Assembly: GCA_934359255.1 (NCBI GenBank)
Contig: CAKRLG010000012.1
Coordinates: forward strand, 5,359-69,358
DNA length: 64,000 nucleotides
Origin: an uncultured Ruminococcus sp.
Lineage (GTDB): Bacteria > Bacillota > Clostridia > Lachnospirales > Lachnospiraceae
Direction of reading: 5' to 3'
The notes below the pieces were generated by a model. That model was not told the origin of the DNA, searched no databases, and was given only the letters and a program-made list of their open reading frames with translations. Of the stretch, positions 1 to 8,922 are shown one piece after another; the first letter of the stretch is position 1, and each line of letters opens with the position of its first letter. Both the position numbers and the translations under genes were made by a program.

Positions 1-366
1 GCGGGTAACTGGTACTTACGTTTTTACATTGACAAAGAAGGCGGAATTACAGTGGATGATTGTGAAGCTGTCAGCAGAATCTTCAGCGATAAACTGGATG
101 AACTGGATTTTATCGAAGATGCTTATATTATGGAAGTAAGTTCCCCTGGTCTTGGACGTCCTCTGAAAAAAGAAAAAGATTACGTAAGAAGTATGGGAAA
201 AGAGGTTGAGATCCGTACCTACCGTCCCATTAACAAAGAAAAAGAATTCTACGGAATCCTGAGTGCATATGATGAAAGTAGCGTGACGATCACCACAGAG
301 GATCAGAAAGAGCAGACATTTGAAAAAGCAGATATCGCATTGATTCGTCTTGCTTTTGATTTTTAA
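1..366 (+). CDS. rimP: Ribosome maturation factor RimP (5' end cut by window)
   Basis: RimP binds the 30S subunit during late assembly. The reading frame is open from base 1, so the true start lies outside the window; an ATG-led version would miss clear family sequence such as the NWYLRFYIDKEGGI segment. The visible 121 residues hold the end of the N-terminal domain (DDCEAVSR, then EVSSPGLGRPLKK, the most conserved RimP motif) and the SH3-like C-terminal domain (TYRPINKEKEFYG). The stop is followed 16 bases later by nusA, the standard first pair of this Firmicutes operon. Nothing looks broken; only the window edge truncates it. Confidence 0.95.
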   Translation, partial: AGNWYLRFYIDKEGGITVDDCEAVSRIFSDKLDELDFIEDAYIMEVSSPGLGRPLKKEKDYVRSMGKEVEIRTYRPINKEKEFYGILSAYDESSVTITTEDQKEQTFEKADIALIRLAFDF

Positions 367-382
367 GGAGGATAAAGAAAAA

Positions 383-1558
383 ATGAACACAGAATTACTG
401 GAAGCGTTAACTATTCTGGAAAAAGAAAAAAATATCAGCAAAGAAGTTCTGATGGAAGCAATCGAACAGTCTCTGATTCAGGCCTGTAAAAACCATTTTG
501 GAAAAGCAGATAACGTACATGTCACCATCGATCATGAAACCTGCGAGTTCAGCGTATATGCTGACAAGACCGTAGTGGAAGTGGTAGAGGATCCGGTGAT
601 GGAGATCAGCCTTTCCAATGCGAAGATGATGGATTCCAAATATGAACTGGGGGATATCGTTCAGGTTCCGATCCAGTCCAAACAGTTTGGACGTATCGCG
701 ACACAGAATGCAAAGAATGTGATTCTGCAGAAGATCCGTGAGGAAGAAAGAAAAGTTCTGTATGATGAATATTTCCAGAAAGAAAAAGACGTGGTTACCG
801 GTGTGGTACAGCGTTACATGGGAAAAAATGTCAGCGTGAATCTGGGTAAAGTAGATGCGATCCTGAGTGAAAACGAACAGGTCAAAGGTGAAGTATACAA
901 ACCGACCGAGCGTATCAAAGTATATGTACTGGAAGTCAAGGATTCACCGAAAGGACCGAAGATCATGGTTTCCAGAACTCATCCGGAACTGGTAAAACGT
1001 CTCTTTGAAGCAGAAGTGACTGAGGTAAAAGACGGTATCGTAGAGATCAAGAGTATCGCAAGAGAAGCCGGTTCCAGAACCAAGATTGCTGTATGGTCCA
1101 ATGATCCGGATGTCGATGCAGTTGGTGCCTGTGTAGGTATGAATGGTGCCAGAGTAAATACCATTGTGGAAGAACTGCGTGGTGAGAAGATCGATATCAT
1201 CAGCTGGAACGAGAATCCGGCACTGTTAATTGAGAATGCACTGAGCCCTGCAAAGGTGATCACTGTACTGGCAGATCCGGATGAGAAGACTGCACTGGTT
1301 ATTGTTCCGGATTATCAGCTGTCTCTGGCAATCGGTAAAGAAGGACAGAATGCCCGTCTGGCAGCCCGTCTGACAGGTTTCAAGATTGATATCAAGAGTG
1401 AGACACAGGCAAGAGAAGCCGGTGATTTTGAATATTATCAGGAGCCTGACGAAGAAGAGGGTGAAGATTCCATGGAAGATGCTCTGGCCGGTGTAGAACT
1501 GGATGAAGAACCGAAAACAAAAGAGATTTTGGAAGAGACATCCACAGAAGAAGAGTAA
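383..1558 (+). CDS. nusA: Transcription termination/antitermination factor NusA
   Basis: NusA binds RNA polymerase and nascent RNA and modulates pausing, termination and antitermination. The 391-residue product has the order expected for Gram-positive NusA: N-terminal polymerase-binding domain (about 1-125), S1 domain (about 130-200, with [18 protein letters not shown]), then two KH domains (about 200-345, with [12 protein letters not shown] and [16 protein letters not shown]). It ends in an acidic tail rich in Glu and Asp. The ATG at 383 is chosen because TAAGGAGGA at 364-372 sits at good distance; an earlier in-frame start at 350 would overlap rimP and add residues absent from the family. 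It lies between rimP and ylxR in the usual operon. Confidence 0.97.
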   Translation: MNTELLEALTILEKEKNISKEVLMEAIEQSLIQACKNHFGKADNVHVTIDHETCEFSVYADKTVVEVVEDPVMEISLSNAKMMDSKYELGDIVQVPIQSKQFGRIATQNAKNVILQKIREEERKVLYDEYFQKEKDVVTGVVQRYMGKNVSVNLGKVDAILSENEQVKGEVYKPTERIKVYVLEVKDSPKGPKIMVSRTHPELVKRLFEAEVTEVKDGIVEIKSIAREAGSRTKIAVWSNDPDVDAVGACVGMNGARVNTIVEELRGEKIDIISWNENPALLIENALSPAKVITVLADPDEKTALVIVPDYQLSLAIGKEGQNARLAARLTGFKIDIKSETQAREAGDFEYYQEPDEEEGEDSMEDALAGVELDEEPKTKEILEETSTEEE

Positions 1559-1587
1559 GACCTGAAAAAACAGTGAGGCGGATAGCT

Positions 1588-1863
1588 ATGGGAAATATAA
1601 AAAAGGTGCCGCTGCGGAAGTGTATCGGATGCAATGAGATGAAAAATAAAAAGGAAATGATGCGTGTACTGAAGACGCCGGAAGGGGAAATCGTACTGGA
1701 TGTGACCGGAAGAAAAAACGGTCGCGGCGCATATCTTTGTTTCTCAAAGGAATGTCTGCAAAAAGCCATCAAGAACAAAGGGCTGGAACGTTCCCTGAAG
1801 ATGCAGATTCCGCAGGAGGTCTATGAGAACCTTGAAAGGGAGCTGGATACGATTGAATTGTAA
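1588..1863 (+). CDS. rnpM: YlxR/RnpM family RNA-binding protein
   Basis: Short basic protein (91 residues) of the YlxR (DUF448) family. In Bacillus subtilis the homologue was renamed RnpM because it binds RNase P RNA and lowers its activity; that role is transferred here by family. The visible signature is PLRKCIGCNEMKNKKEMMRV near the N terminus, with a CIGC pair, followed by GRKNGRGAYLC. ATG at 1588 is preferred over an in-frame GTG at 1573 because GTGAGGCGG lies just upstream and homologues begin close to the RKCIGC motif. It is sandwiched between nusA and ylxQ and overlaps the latter. Confidence 0.93.
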   Translation: MGNIKKVPLRKCIGCNEMKNKKEMMRVLKTPEGEIVLDVTGRKNGRGAYLCFSKECLQKAIKNKGLERSLKMQIPQEVYENLERELDTIEL

Positions 1864-2161
1864 TAAAGTACTATCACTGATCGGACTTTCCACCAAGGCA
1901 GGTAAGATTGTCAGCGGAGAGTTTTCAACGGAGAAAGCGGTAAAGACAGGAAAAGCCTGGCTGGTCATCGTTTCGGCGGAAGCGTCGGACAATACCAAAA
2001 AGAAATTCCATAACATGTGTACGTATTATGAAGTGCCGTGTTATGATTTCGGAGGAAAAGAGGAGCTGGGAAGAGCCATGGGAAAAGAATTCCGTGCGTC
2101 TCTGGCAGTAACAGATGAAAACCTGGCGGCAGCAATGGAAAAACAGCTGAAATCTGAATAA
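1853..2161 (+). CDS. ylxQ: L7Ae/L30e family ribosomal-type protein YlxQ
   Basis: About 102 residues of the L7Ae/L30e RNA-binding fold, a family that recognises kink-turn RNA. Visible family features are LSLIGLSTKAGKIVSGEF at the N terminus, AWLVIVSAEASDNTKKKF in the middle and a C-terminal alpha/beta half. TTG at 1853 is chosen: it has AAGGGAG about ten bases upstream and gives a protein that starts right before the conserved LSLIGL motif. ATG at 1823 is also in frame, but its Shine-Dalgarno would almost touch the codon. The gene overlaps ylxR by 11 bases, so the two are probably translationally coupled. Its cellular role is not settled in the family. Confidence 0.9.
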   Translation: MNCNKVLSLIGLSTKAGKIVSGEFSTEKAVKTGKAWLVIVSAEASDNTKKKFHNMCTYYEVPCYDFGGKEELGRAMGKEFRASLAVTDENLAAAMEKQLKSE

Positions 2162-2200
2162 TTACATTTCTTGGCATGGAGCAGAAAGGTTGGTGGTAGA

Positions 2201-4957
2201 ATGCCAAAATCAAGAATCTATGAAATTGCACAGGAATTAAATAAAACAAACAAGGAAGTTATTGAATTTTTAAAGGAGAAAAAGGTAGAAGTTAAGAGTC
2301 ATATGAGTACATTGGAAGAAAAAGATGAAAAAATGGTCCGGGATGCATTTGCCGGAAAAAATGAAGGAAAAGAAGAGAAAAAAGAAGCAGCAGACCGCCC
2401 GAAAAAGAAATCTAATCTGATTCAGGTATTTCGTCCGCAGAACGCACAGACCCAGGAAGGTAAGAATTTCAGAAGAAACAAACCGCAGTCTGACAGAAAC
2501 GGACAGGACAGACCGGCAAGAGGAAACGGTGAAGGAAACCGCAGTGGATATCAGAACCGTGACAATCAGAACCGAGACGGTCAGGAGAGAAGATTCAACG
2601 GTCAGGGAAGAAGAGACAATCAGAACCGTGACGGCCAGAGCAGAGATGGTCAGGAGAGAAGATTCAACGGTCAGGGAAGAAGAGACAATCAGAACCGTGA
2701 TGGCCAGAACAGAGACAATCAGGGCGGACGCCGCTTTGATAACAGAAATGGCCAGAATAATAACCGTTATCAGGGACAGAACAACCGTCAGGACGGTGGA
2801 AACGGAAGCCGTCGCTTCGATGGTAACAGAGACGGTCAGAACAGAGACGGCCAGAACAGAGACAATCAGGGCGGACGCCGCTTTGATAACAACAGAAACG
2901 GTATGAACCGTGACAACAGAGACCGCGACGGAAGAGAAAACAACGGCCGCAGAAATGAACGCAGAGATTCCAGACCGGCTATGGACAGCATGGATCTGGG
3001 TCTGGCAAGAAAACCGGTCAGAGACGTAAAGAATAAAGAAAAAGATAAAGAAAAAGAACGCGAAAGAGAAGAGAAAAAGACCCAGGACAGAAGAAACGGA
3101 CAGGGATCCAACCGTCCGAACCAGGGACGTTTTCAGAAGAGCAGACTGCCGAAAGCGTTGCAGAAACCTGCCCGTCCGCAGCCGAAGGAAGAAAAGAAAG
3201 AAGTAGTGAAAGAGATCACACTTCCGGAGAAAATGACGATTCGCGAACTGGCTGAAAAGATGAAGATGCAGCCGGCAGTGATCGTTAAGAAGCTGTTTAT
3301 GGAAGGAACTATGGTTACGGTAAACCATGAGATCGATTTTGAAAAAGCACAGGAAATCGCACTTGACTATGATATTATCGCAGAACAGGAAGAAAAAGTG
3401 GATGTGATCGAGGAACTGTTAAAAGAGGAAGAGGAAGATCCGAAGGATCTTGTTCCGAGACCACCGGTTGTCTGCGTTATGGGACACGTTGACCACGGTA
3501 AAACTTCACTGCTGGATGCGATCCGTAAGACAAATGTAACCGACCGTGAGGCGGGTGGTATCACACAGCACATCGGTGCATATGTGGTATCAATCAAAGG
3601 ACAGAAGATCACATTCCTGGATACTCCGGGACATGAAGCATTCACCGCTATGCGTATGCGTGGAGCAAATTCCACCGATATTGCTGTTCTGGTAGTTGCA
3701 GCGGACGATGGTGTGATGCCACAGACTGTAGAAGCAATCAACCATGCAAAAGCAGCAGGTGTTGAGATCATTGTTGCGATCAACAAAGTAGATAAACCGA
3801 GTGCCAACATCGAGAGAGTAAAACAGGAACTTTCCGAGTACGAACTGATTCCGGAAGACTGGGGCGGAAGTACTATTTTCGTTCCGGTGTCCGCAAAGAC
3901 TCACCAGGGTATCGAGGAACTGCTGGAGATGATCCTGCTGACTTCCGAGGTATGCGAACTGAAAGCCAACCCGAAGAGAAAAGCCCGTGGTCTGGTTATC
4001 GAGGCACAGCTTGACAAAGGAAAAGGTCCGGTTGCTACTATTCTGGTACAGAAAGGTACGCTGCATGTGGGTGACTTTATCGCAGCCGGAGCTTCCTCAG
4101 GTAAAGTCCGTGCGATGATGGATGATAAGGGACGCCGTGTCAAAGAAGCAGGTCCGTCTACACCGGTAGAGATCCTTGGTTTGTCAGATGTACCGAATGC
4201 AGGTGAAGTTCTGGTGGCTACCGAAAACGATAAAGAAGCAAAGAACTTTGCAGCAACCTTTATTTCTGAAAATAAAAACCGTCTTCTGGAAGAAACCAAA
4301 GCGAAGATGTCTCTGGATGATCTGTTCAGTCAGATTCAGGAAGGTAATCTGAAAGAATTGAACATCATCGTAAAAGCCGATGTACAGGGATCTGTGGAAG
4401 CGGTAAAACAGAGTCTGGTGAAACTGTCCAACGATGAAGTTGTCGTTAAGATCATTCATGGTGGTGTAGGTGCGATCAACGAATCCGATGTAACACTGGC
4501 ATCTGCATCCAACGCGATCATCATCGGATTCAACGTTCGTCCGGATGCAACCGCAAAAGCAACCGCAGAACAGGAAGGCGTAGATCTGCGCCTGTACCGT
4601 GTCATCTATCAGGCAATCGAAGATGTAGAAGCTGCTATGAAGGGTATGCTGGATCCTGTCTTCGAAGAGAAAGTCATCGGTCATGCAGAAGTCCGGCAGA
4701 TCTTCAAAGCATCCGGTGTCGGTAATATTGCCGGAAGTTATGTACTGGATGGCACATTCCAGAGAGGTTGTACGGTAAGAATCTCCAGAGAAGGAAAACA
4801 GATTTTCGAAGGACCACTGGCATCTCTGAAACGATTCAAAGATGATGTGAAAGAAGTAAAAGCCGGTTATGAATGTGGTCTGGTATTCGAAGGATTCAAC
4901 GATATCCAGGAACTGGATCAGGTAGAAGCTTATATCATGGTAGAAGTACCGAGATAG
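2201..4957 (+). CDS. infB: Translation initiation factor IF-2
   Basis: IF-2 is the GTPase that brings initiator tRNA to the 30S subunit and promotes subunit joining. The 918-residue product starts with an IF2_N helix ([20 protein letters not shown]) and has a second IF2_N motif near 345-395. The GTPase follows (G1 GHVDHGKTS near 428, G3 DTPGHEAF, G4 NKVDKP), then the beta-barrel and C-terminal fMet-tRNA domains. Between about 75 and 300 is a long disordered linker of repeated Arg, Asn, Asp, Gly and Gln ([16 protein letters not shown]). ATG at 2201 is preferred over the in-frame TTG at 2171 because AAAGGTTGGTGG precedes it and homologues start at MPK. The linker is encoded by imperfect DNA tandem repeats. 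Confidence 0.97.
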   Translation: MPKSRIYEIAQELNKTNKEVIEFLKEKKVEVKSHMSTLEEKDEKMVRDAFAGKNEGKEEKKEAADRPKKKSNLIQVFRPQNAQTQEGKNFRRNKPQSDRNGQDRPARGNGEGNRSGYQNRDNQNRDGQERRFNGQGRRDNQNRDGQSRDGQERRFNGQGRRDNQNRDGQNRDNQGGRRFDNRNGQNNNRYQGQNNRQDGGNGSRRFDGNRDGQNRDGQNRDNQGGRRFDNNRNGMNRDNRDRDGRENNGRRNERRDSRPAMDSMDLGLARKPVRDVKNKEKDKEKEREREEKKTQDRRNGQGSNRPNQGRFQKSRLPKALQKPARPQPKEEKKEVVKEITLPEKMTIRELAEKMKMQPAVIVKKLFMEGTMVTVNHEIDFEKAQEIALDYDIIAEQEEKVDVIEELLKEEEEDPKDLVPRPPVVCVMGHVDHGKTSLLDAIRKTNVTDREAGGITQHIGAYVVSIKGQKITFLDTPGHEAFTAMRMRGANSTDIAVLVVAADDGVMPQTVEAINHAKAAGVEIIVAINKVDKPSANIERVKQELSEYELIPEDWGGSTIFVPVSAKTHQGIEELLEMILLTSEVCELKANPKRKARGLVIEAQLDKGKGPVATILVQKGTLHVGDFIAAGASSGKVRAMMDDKGRRVKEAGPSTPVEILGLSDVPNAGEVLVATENDKEAKNFAATFISENKNRLLEETKAKMSLDDLFSQIQEGNLKELNIIVKADVQGSVEAVKQSLVKLSNDEVVVKIIHGGVGAINESDVTLASASNAIIIGFNVRPDATAKATAEQEGVDLRLYRVIYQAIEDVEAAMKGMLDPVFEEKVIGHAEVRQIFKASGVGNIAGSYVLDGTFQRGCTVRISREGKQIFEGPLASLKRFKDDVKEVKAGYECGLVFEGFNDIQELDQVEAYIMVEVPR
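2556..2905 (+). repeat. Imperfect tandem repeats inside infB
   Basis: Near-identical units coding for [17 protein letters not shown] and [11 protein letters not shown] recur in this stretch. One copy of roughly 80 bases around 2580-2640 is repeated almost exactly at 2645-2705, and a second unit at 2707-2745 recurs at 2850-2890. The repeats stay in frame and only lengthen the disordered linker of IF-2. Exact period needs a tandem-repeat search. Confidence 0.75.
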
Positions 4958-4986
4958 GCTTTTATACCGGATTGAGGTGATAAAAA

Positions 4987-5370
4987 ATGAGAAAAAACAG
5001 CATAAAAAATACAAGGATCAACGGCGAAGTGATGAAAGAATTAAGTCTCATCATCCGTCAGGAGATCAAAGATCCCAGAATTCATATGATGACATCCGTC
5101 ACTTCTGTGGAAGTGGCACCGGATCTGAAAACCTGCAAGGCATACATCAGTGTGATGGGTTCCGATGAAGAAAAGAAAGATACCATTGCCGGTCTTCGTA
5201 GTGCGGAAGGCTATGTACGCCGCCAGCTGGCAAAACGTCTGAATCTTCGTAACACACCGGAGATTCAGTTCGTACTGGATCAGTCGATTGAATATGGTGT
5301 TCATATGTCCAGATTAATTGACGAGGTAAATAAAGAGACCCCGGAAAGGGATGAGGAAGATGATAAATAA
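4987..5370 (+). CDS. rbfA: Ribosome-binding factor A
   Basis: RbfA is a cold-shock-linked 30S assembly factor with a KH-like fold that acts near helix 1 of 16S rRNA. The 127-residue protein shows the family layout: N-terminal RINGEVMKELSLIIRQEIKDPR, central VTSVEVAPDLKTCKAYISVMG, and C-terminal helix with GYVRRQLAKRLNLRNTPEI and a DQSIEYG motif. An ATTGAGGTGA ribosome site precedes the ATG at 4987. It follows infB by 29 bases and its 3' end overlaps nrnA, as in many Firmicutes operons. Confidence 0.96.
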   Translation: MRKNSIKNTRINGEVMKELSLIIRQEIKDPRIHMMTSVTSVEVAPDLKTCKAYISVMGSDEEKKDTIAGLRSAEGYVRRQLAKRLNLRNTPEIQFVLDQSIEYGVHMSRLIDEVNKETPERDEEDDK

Positions 5371-6313
5371 TATTGCATCTGTACTTGAGGGTGTAACCAC
5401 AGCAGCCATCGCCGGTCACGTAAGACCGGACGGTGACTGCGTGGGCTCCTGCATGGGAATGTACCTGTATCTGAAAGAAAATTACCCGCAGATCCAGACA
5501 GATGTTTATCTGGAGGAAGTACCGGAAGTCTTTCATTTTATTCAGGACATCGATCAGGCGAAACAGGAATGGGAAGAAAAAGAATACGACCTGTTTCTGG
5601 AATTTGATGTCAGCAGCGCAGACCGGATCGGCGTTGCCGGTCAGGCAGTGAATACGGCGAAAATAACCGTGTGCATCGATCATCACATCACGAATAAAGG
5701 ACTTGCACAGAAGAACCAGATCGTCCCGGACGCAAGTTCTACCTGTGAAGTGCTCTATGAACTGCTGGAGCCGGAAAAGATCAACAAAGCCTGTGCGGAA
5801 GCACTGTATACCGGGATCGTTCACGATACCGGTGTATTCCAGTACAGCTGTACCGGAACCAGAACCATGGAAATTGCAGGTCAGCTGATGGCAAAAGGCA
5901 TTGATTTTACCAGTATCATCAAGGATTCTTTCTATACAAAATCCTACGCGCAGAATCAGATCATGGGACGTACGATCATGGAGAGTATCATGCTTCTGGA
6001 TCAGCGGTGTATCGTGGGTTATGTGAGAAAGAAAGACATGGATTTTTACGGTGTGACACCGAAAGATATGGATGGTATTGTCAACCAGTTACAGAACACC
6101 CGTGGTGTGGAAGTTGCCATCTTTTTATATGAAATCGGTGTGCAGGAGTATAAAGTCAGCATGCGTTCCAACGGCAAAGTGGATGTGGCGAGAGTGGCTT
6201 CTTATTTTGGCGGTGGAGGCCATGTGAAAGCAGCAGGATGTACCATGCAGGGATCAGTGTTCGACGTGGTAAACAGTCTGACACTGGATATAGAAAGACA
6301 GCTTCAGGAGTAA
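5360..6313 (+). CDS. nrnA: DHH/DHHA1 phosphoesterase NrnA (nanoRNase / pAp phosphatase)
   Basis: NrnA-type enzymes degrade 2-5 nt RNAs and dephosphorylate pAp. The 317-residue product carries HVRPDGDCVGS near residue 22 (DHH motif I), FDVSSADR (motif II), CIDHHITNKG (the DHH motif itself), and a C-terminal DHHA1 domain with FGGGGHVKAAG. These are the metal- and substrate-binding residues of the family, all intact. ATG at 5360 is chosen because AAAGGG lies nine bases upstream; ATG at 5351 is also in frame and adds three residues. It overlaps rbfA by 11 bases and is followed by truB after nine bases. Confidence 0.93.
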   Translation: MINNIASVLEGVTTAAIAGHVRPDGDCVGSCMGMYLYLKENYPQIQTDVYLEEVPEVFHFIQDIDQAKQEWEEKEYDLFLEFDVSSADRIGVAGQAVNTAKITVCIDHHITNKGLAQKNQIVPDASSTCEVLYELLEPEKINKACAEALYTGIVHDTGVFQYSCTGTRTMEIAGQLMAKGIDFTSIIKDSFYTKSYAQNQIMGRTIMESIMLLDQRCIVGYVRKKDMDFYGVTPKDMDGIVNQLQNTRGVEVAIFLYEIGVQEYKVSMRSNGKVDVARVASYFGGGGHVKAAGCTMQGSVFDVVNSLTLDIERQLQE

Positions 6314-6322
6314 AGAAAACAT

Positions 6323-7231
6323 ATGGAAAGAAGCGGTGTAATCAATATATACAAAGAAGCAGGCTATACATCTCATGATGTGGTGGCGAAGCTTCGTGGA
6401 ATCTTAAAACAAAAAAAGATCGGTCATACAGGAACCCTGGATCCCCAGGCACAGGGTGTCCTGCCGGTCTGCCTTGGAAAAGGAACCAAACTGTGTGATC
6501 TGCTGGCAGATCATGATAAGGAATACGAGGCAGTGCTTCGGTTGGGAATCACCACCGATACCCAGGATATGGAAGGAACGATCCTGAAGGAGTCGTCAGT
6601 GCAGGTGCCGGAAGAAGAAGTCCGCACCTGCATTCTTTCATTTCAGGGAGAACAGATGCAGGTTCCACCGATGTATTCCGCACTGAAAGTGAATGGAAAG
6701 AAACTGTACGAACTGGCACGGGAAGGTAAAGTCGTGGAGCGAAAAGCCAGACCGGTTACCTTTCATAACATAGAGGTTCTGTGGATGGAACTTCCCAAAG
6801 TAAAGATCCGGGTGCAGTGTTCCAAGGGAACATATATCCGGACCTTATGTAACGATATCGGTGAAAAGCTGGGATGTGGCGGTTGCATGGAAGAACTTCT
6901 GCGTACCCGGGTGGAGCGGTTTGGATTAACAGACGCGGTAAAACTGGCTGAAGTACAAAAAGTCATGGAAGAAGGTAATATAGAACGTTTGATCCTTCCG
7001 GTAGACAGGATGTTCGATCAGTATCCGGCTGCGAAAACGACACCGCAGGGTGATCTTCTGGTACATAATGGAAATCGGATTTTTCCGGAACTGTTACAGG
7101 AGGATCCCAGGGTGGATGGCGGTTATGTCAGAGTTTATGACAGCCGGGAGATATTTATAGGACTGTATGAGAAAAAAACAGATCAGATGATACCGGTGAA
7201 AATGTTTTATCGAAAAGAAAATGAGGCGTAA
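6323..7231 (+). CDS. truB: tRNA pseudouridine-55 synthase TruB
   Basis: TruB converts U55 of the T-loop of elongator tRNAs to pseudouridine. The 302-residue protein has the family start GVINIYKEAGYTSHDVV, the catalytic segment HTGTLDPQAQGVLPVCLG with the nucleophilic Asp, and later CSKGTYIRTLCNDIG, followed by a C-terminal PUA-like extension. All core motifs are present and the length is normal. It is the middle gene of the nrnA-truB-ribF run, with gaps of 9 bases upstream and about 90 downstream. Confidence 0.96.
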   Translation: MERSGVINIYKEAGYTSHDVVAKLRGILKQKKIGHTGTLDPQAQGVLPVCLGKGTKLCDLLADHDKEYEAVLRLGITTDTQDMEGTILKESSVQVPEEEVRTCILSFQGEQMQVPPMYSALKVNGKKLYELAREGKVVERKARPVTFHNIEVLWMELPKVKIRVQCSKGTYIRTLCNDIGEKLGCGGCMEELLRTRVERFGLTDAVKLAEVQKVMEEGNIERLILPVDRMFDQYPAAKTTPQGDLLVHNGNRIFPELLQEDPRVDGGYVRVYDSREIFIGLYEKKTDQMIPVKMFYRKENEA

Positions 7232-7320
7232 CGATCCTGCAGGCAATATTCTGTGAGATGTTTTGTCCGGTAAAAGCAATTGGAAAAACAGTTGCGACAG
7301 AGAGAAGAATGGAAAGAGAC

Positions 7321-8253
7321 ATGAAATATATTACAAAAAATCTGGATTTTCAATTGGATAAAAGAAGTGTGGTAACACTTGGAAAATTTGACGGCGTTCA
7401 TAAGGGTCACAGCAAACTGATCAACCGGGTTCTGGAAATCGGCAAAGAAGGATATGAAACGGCGGTATTTACCTTTGATGTTTCTCCTCTTGTCAGACTG
7501 GGAACCAGGATCAAGCGGACGATTCTTACGAATGAAGAGCGCAGGATTCTGCTGGAACGCCGGGGAGTGGACTGTCTGGTGGAGTGTCCGTTCGTTCCGG
7601 AAATCATCCAGATGGAGCCGGAGGATTTTATCAGAGAGATTCTGGTTAAACAGCTGCGTGCCGCTTATGTGGTTGTGGGACCGGATTTTCACTTTGGGCA
7701 TAACAGAAAAGGAACTCCGGAACTGTTACAGAAGATGGGGACTCAATATGGATTTGAGGTGGAAATTTTAAGCAAAGAAACGCGGGAAGAACGCCCGATC
7801 AGCAGCACCTGGATCCGTGAGGTACTTCAGGAAGGAAATATCGAGAAAGTCAATGAGCTCCTTGGCTACCGGTACTTTGTGCTGGGAGAAGTGGTACATG
7901 GAAGACAGCTGGGACGTACCTGGGGACTTCCGACGATCAATCAGGTGCCGGAAGACGGAAAACTACTTCCACCGTTTGGTGTCTATGCATCGAAAACTTT
8001 TATCAAAGGTAAAACGTTTTATGGAATCTCCAATGTGGGTGTGAAACCCACCGTGGAAGTGCCGTTTGCAGGTGTAGAGACGTATTTGTTTGACTGCGAT
8101 GAGGATCTGTACGGGGAAGAGGCCTGGGTGGAATTTTATCATTTTGTGCGCCCGGAGTGCAAGTTTGACTCGGTGGAAGAACTGAAAGCTCAGATTCAGA
8201 GAGATGCCAGTTCAGGAAAGCAATATTTTGAAAAAAGAGGTTTACATTGCTGA
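7321..8253 (+). CDS. ribF: Bifunctional riboflavin kinase / FAD synthetase
   Basis: RibF phosphorylates riboflavin to FMN and adenylates FMN to FAD. The 310-residue product shows the N-terminal adenylyltransferase half with GKFDGVHKGH near residue 22 and the ISSTWIREVL motif, then the C-terminal flavokinase half with RTWGLPTIN (the PTxN motif) and GVYASKTF. ATG at 7321 gives the normal family length; in-frame ATGs at 7258 and 7309 would add a non-conserved N terminus. The rpsO promoter begins inside its last codons. No FMN riboswitch is seen, in line with its place in a housekeeping operon. Confidence 0.93.
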   Translation: MKYITKNLDFQLDKRSVVTLGKFDGVHKGHSKLINRVLEIGKEGYETAVFTFDVSPLVRLGTRIKRTILTNEERRILLERRGVDCLVECPFVPEIIQMEPEDFIREILVKQLRAAYVVVGPDFHFGHNRKGTPELLQKMGTQYGFEVEILSKETREERPISSTWIREVLQEGNIEKVNELLGYRYFVLGEVVHGRQLGRTWGLPTINQVPEDGKLLPPFGVYASKTFIKGKTFYGISNVGVKPTVEVPFAGVETYLFDCDEDLYGEEAWVEFYHFVRPECKFDSVEELKAQIQRDASSGKQYFEKRGLHC

Positions 8254-8269
8254 GAGCATATGGTATACT
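8241..8269 (+). promoter_or_regulatory. Sigma-A-type promoter for rpsO
   Basis: TTTACA at 8241-8246, a 17-base spacer and TATACT at 8264-8269. The -35 box lies in the last codons of ribF, so rpsO can be transcribed apart from the upstream operon. Confidence 0.75.
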
Positions 8270-8287
8270 ATCCAAGTATGAGTTAGC

Positions 8288-8331
8288 CCATATTCAGATA
8301 TCGGATACTCCGACCATTTCTTAATATGTGG
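8288..8331 (+). promoter_or_regulatory. Structured leader, possible S15 autoregulatory element
   Basis: Downstream of the rpsO promoter are nested inverted repeats: CCATATT (8288-8294) with AATATGTGG (8323-8331), enclosing TCGGA-TAC-TCCGA (8301-8313). S15 represses its own mRNA in several bacteria through varied leader folds, so this is a plausible S15 site. The link is inference. Confidence 0.4.
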
Positions 8332-8358
8332 CGATTGAAAAAATAGGAGGAAAACAAA

Positions 8359-8625
8359 ATGATTTCTAAAGAAAAGAAACAGGCTATCATGGCTGAATAC
8401 GCAAGAACAGAAGGCGACACAGGTTCACCGGAAGTACAGGTAGCTGTACTGACAGCAAGAATCCAGGAGCTGACAGAGCATCTGCAAACACCCCCGAAGG
8501 ACCATCATTCCAGAAGAGGTCTGCTGAAAATGGTAGGTCAGAGAAGAGGTCTGCTGGATTACCTGAAGAAAACAGATATCGAAAGATATCGTGCACTGAT
8601 TGAAAAATTAGGAATCAGAAAGTAA
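8359..8625 (+). CDS. rpsO: 30S ribosomal protein S15
   Basis: S15 binds the three-way junction of 16S rRNA in the central domain of the 30S subunit. The 88-residue product is the exact normal length and has the family pattern: [17 protein letters not shown], then the conserved LTEHLQ and [22 protein letters not shown] run, ending in [18 protein letters not shown] lies 8-10 bases before the ATG. It has its own promoter and is followed by a terminator-like hairpin before pnp, as in many bacteria where rpsO and pnp are neighbours. Confidence 0.98.
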   Translation: MISKEKKQAIMAEYARTEGDTGSPEVQVAVLTARIQELTEHLQTPPKDHHSRRGLLKMVGQRRGLLDYLKKTDIERYRALIEKLGIRK

Positions 8626-8651
8626 TTCAACTGCACAGAGAAAAGAATGGC

Positions 8652-8686
8652 GAGGGGTGGAAGGTATTCTTCCATCCCTCTTATCT
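8652..8686 (+). terminator. Hairpin after rpsO, likely partial terminator
   Basis: Twelve-base-pair stem (8652-8663 with 8669-8680, one G-U pair) and five-base loop, followed by a broken T-rich tail TTATCTT. The weak tail suggests partial readthrough into pnp. Confidence 0.65.
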
Positions 8687-8922
8687 TAATCTGTATAAGA
8701 CAGTGGGAAAAGGGAAAATATATCCCGCCGGATACTGTCGATTACCGTAAGATGTCGGAAAGGATGCCGAGACCACTGAAAAGCATATTGCCAAAGCAAG
8801 ATAAGGTTACCGGGGAGTGTGTTTTTCAGTTGTTTCGGAGCATATCCGCCGGCAGAATGTTGCTGAGAACAGAGTGAACAGTAACGAAAAATCGCCCAGA
8901 GGGCAGAAAAAGGAGAAAATGT
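8687..8922 (+). other. Leader region of pnp
   Basis: About 235 bases without a supportable gene. A 76-codon open frame runs through it but has no family resemblance or good ribosome site. Several short complementary segments (for example GCCGGAT and ATCCGCCGGC) suggest a folded leader, which would suit the RNase-linked autoregulation known for pnp in other bacteria. No -10/-35 pair could be chosen with confidence. Confidence 0.35.

Noticed and set aside
2270..3328. 352-codon open frame on the minus strand of infB
   Set aside because: It is a shadow of the repetitive Arg/Asn/Gly/Gln/Asp coding region; no start signal and no family resemblance.
8647..8877. 76-codon open frame between rpsO and pnp
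   Set aside because: It spans the rpsO terminator, has no good ribosome site and resembles no family.
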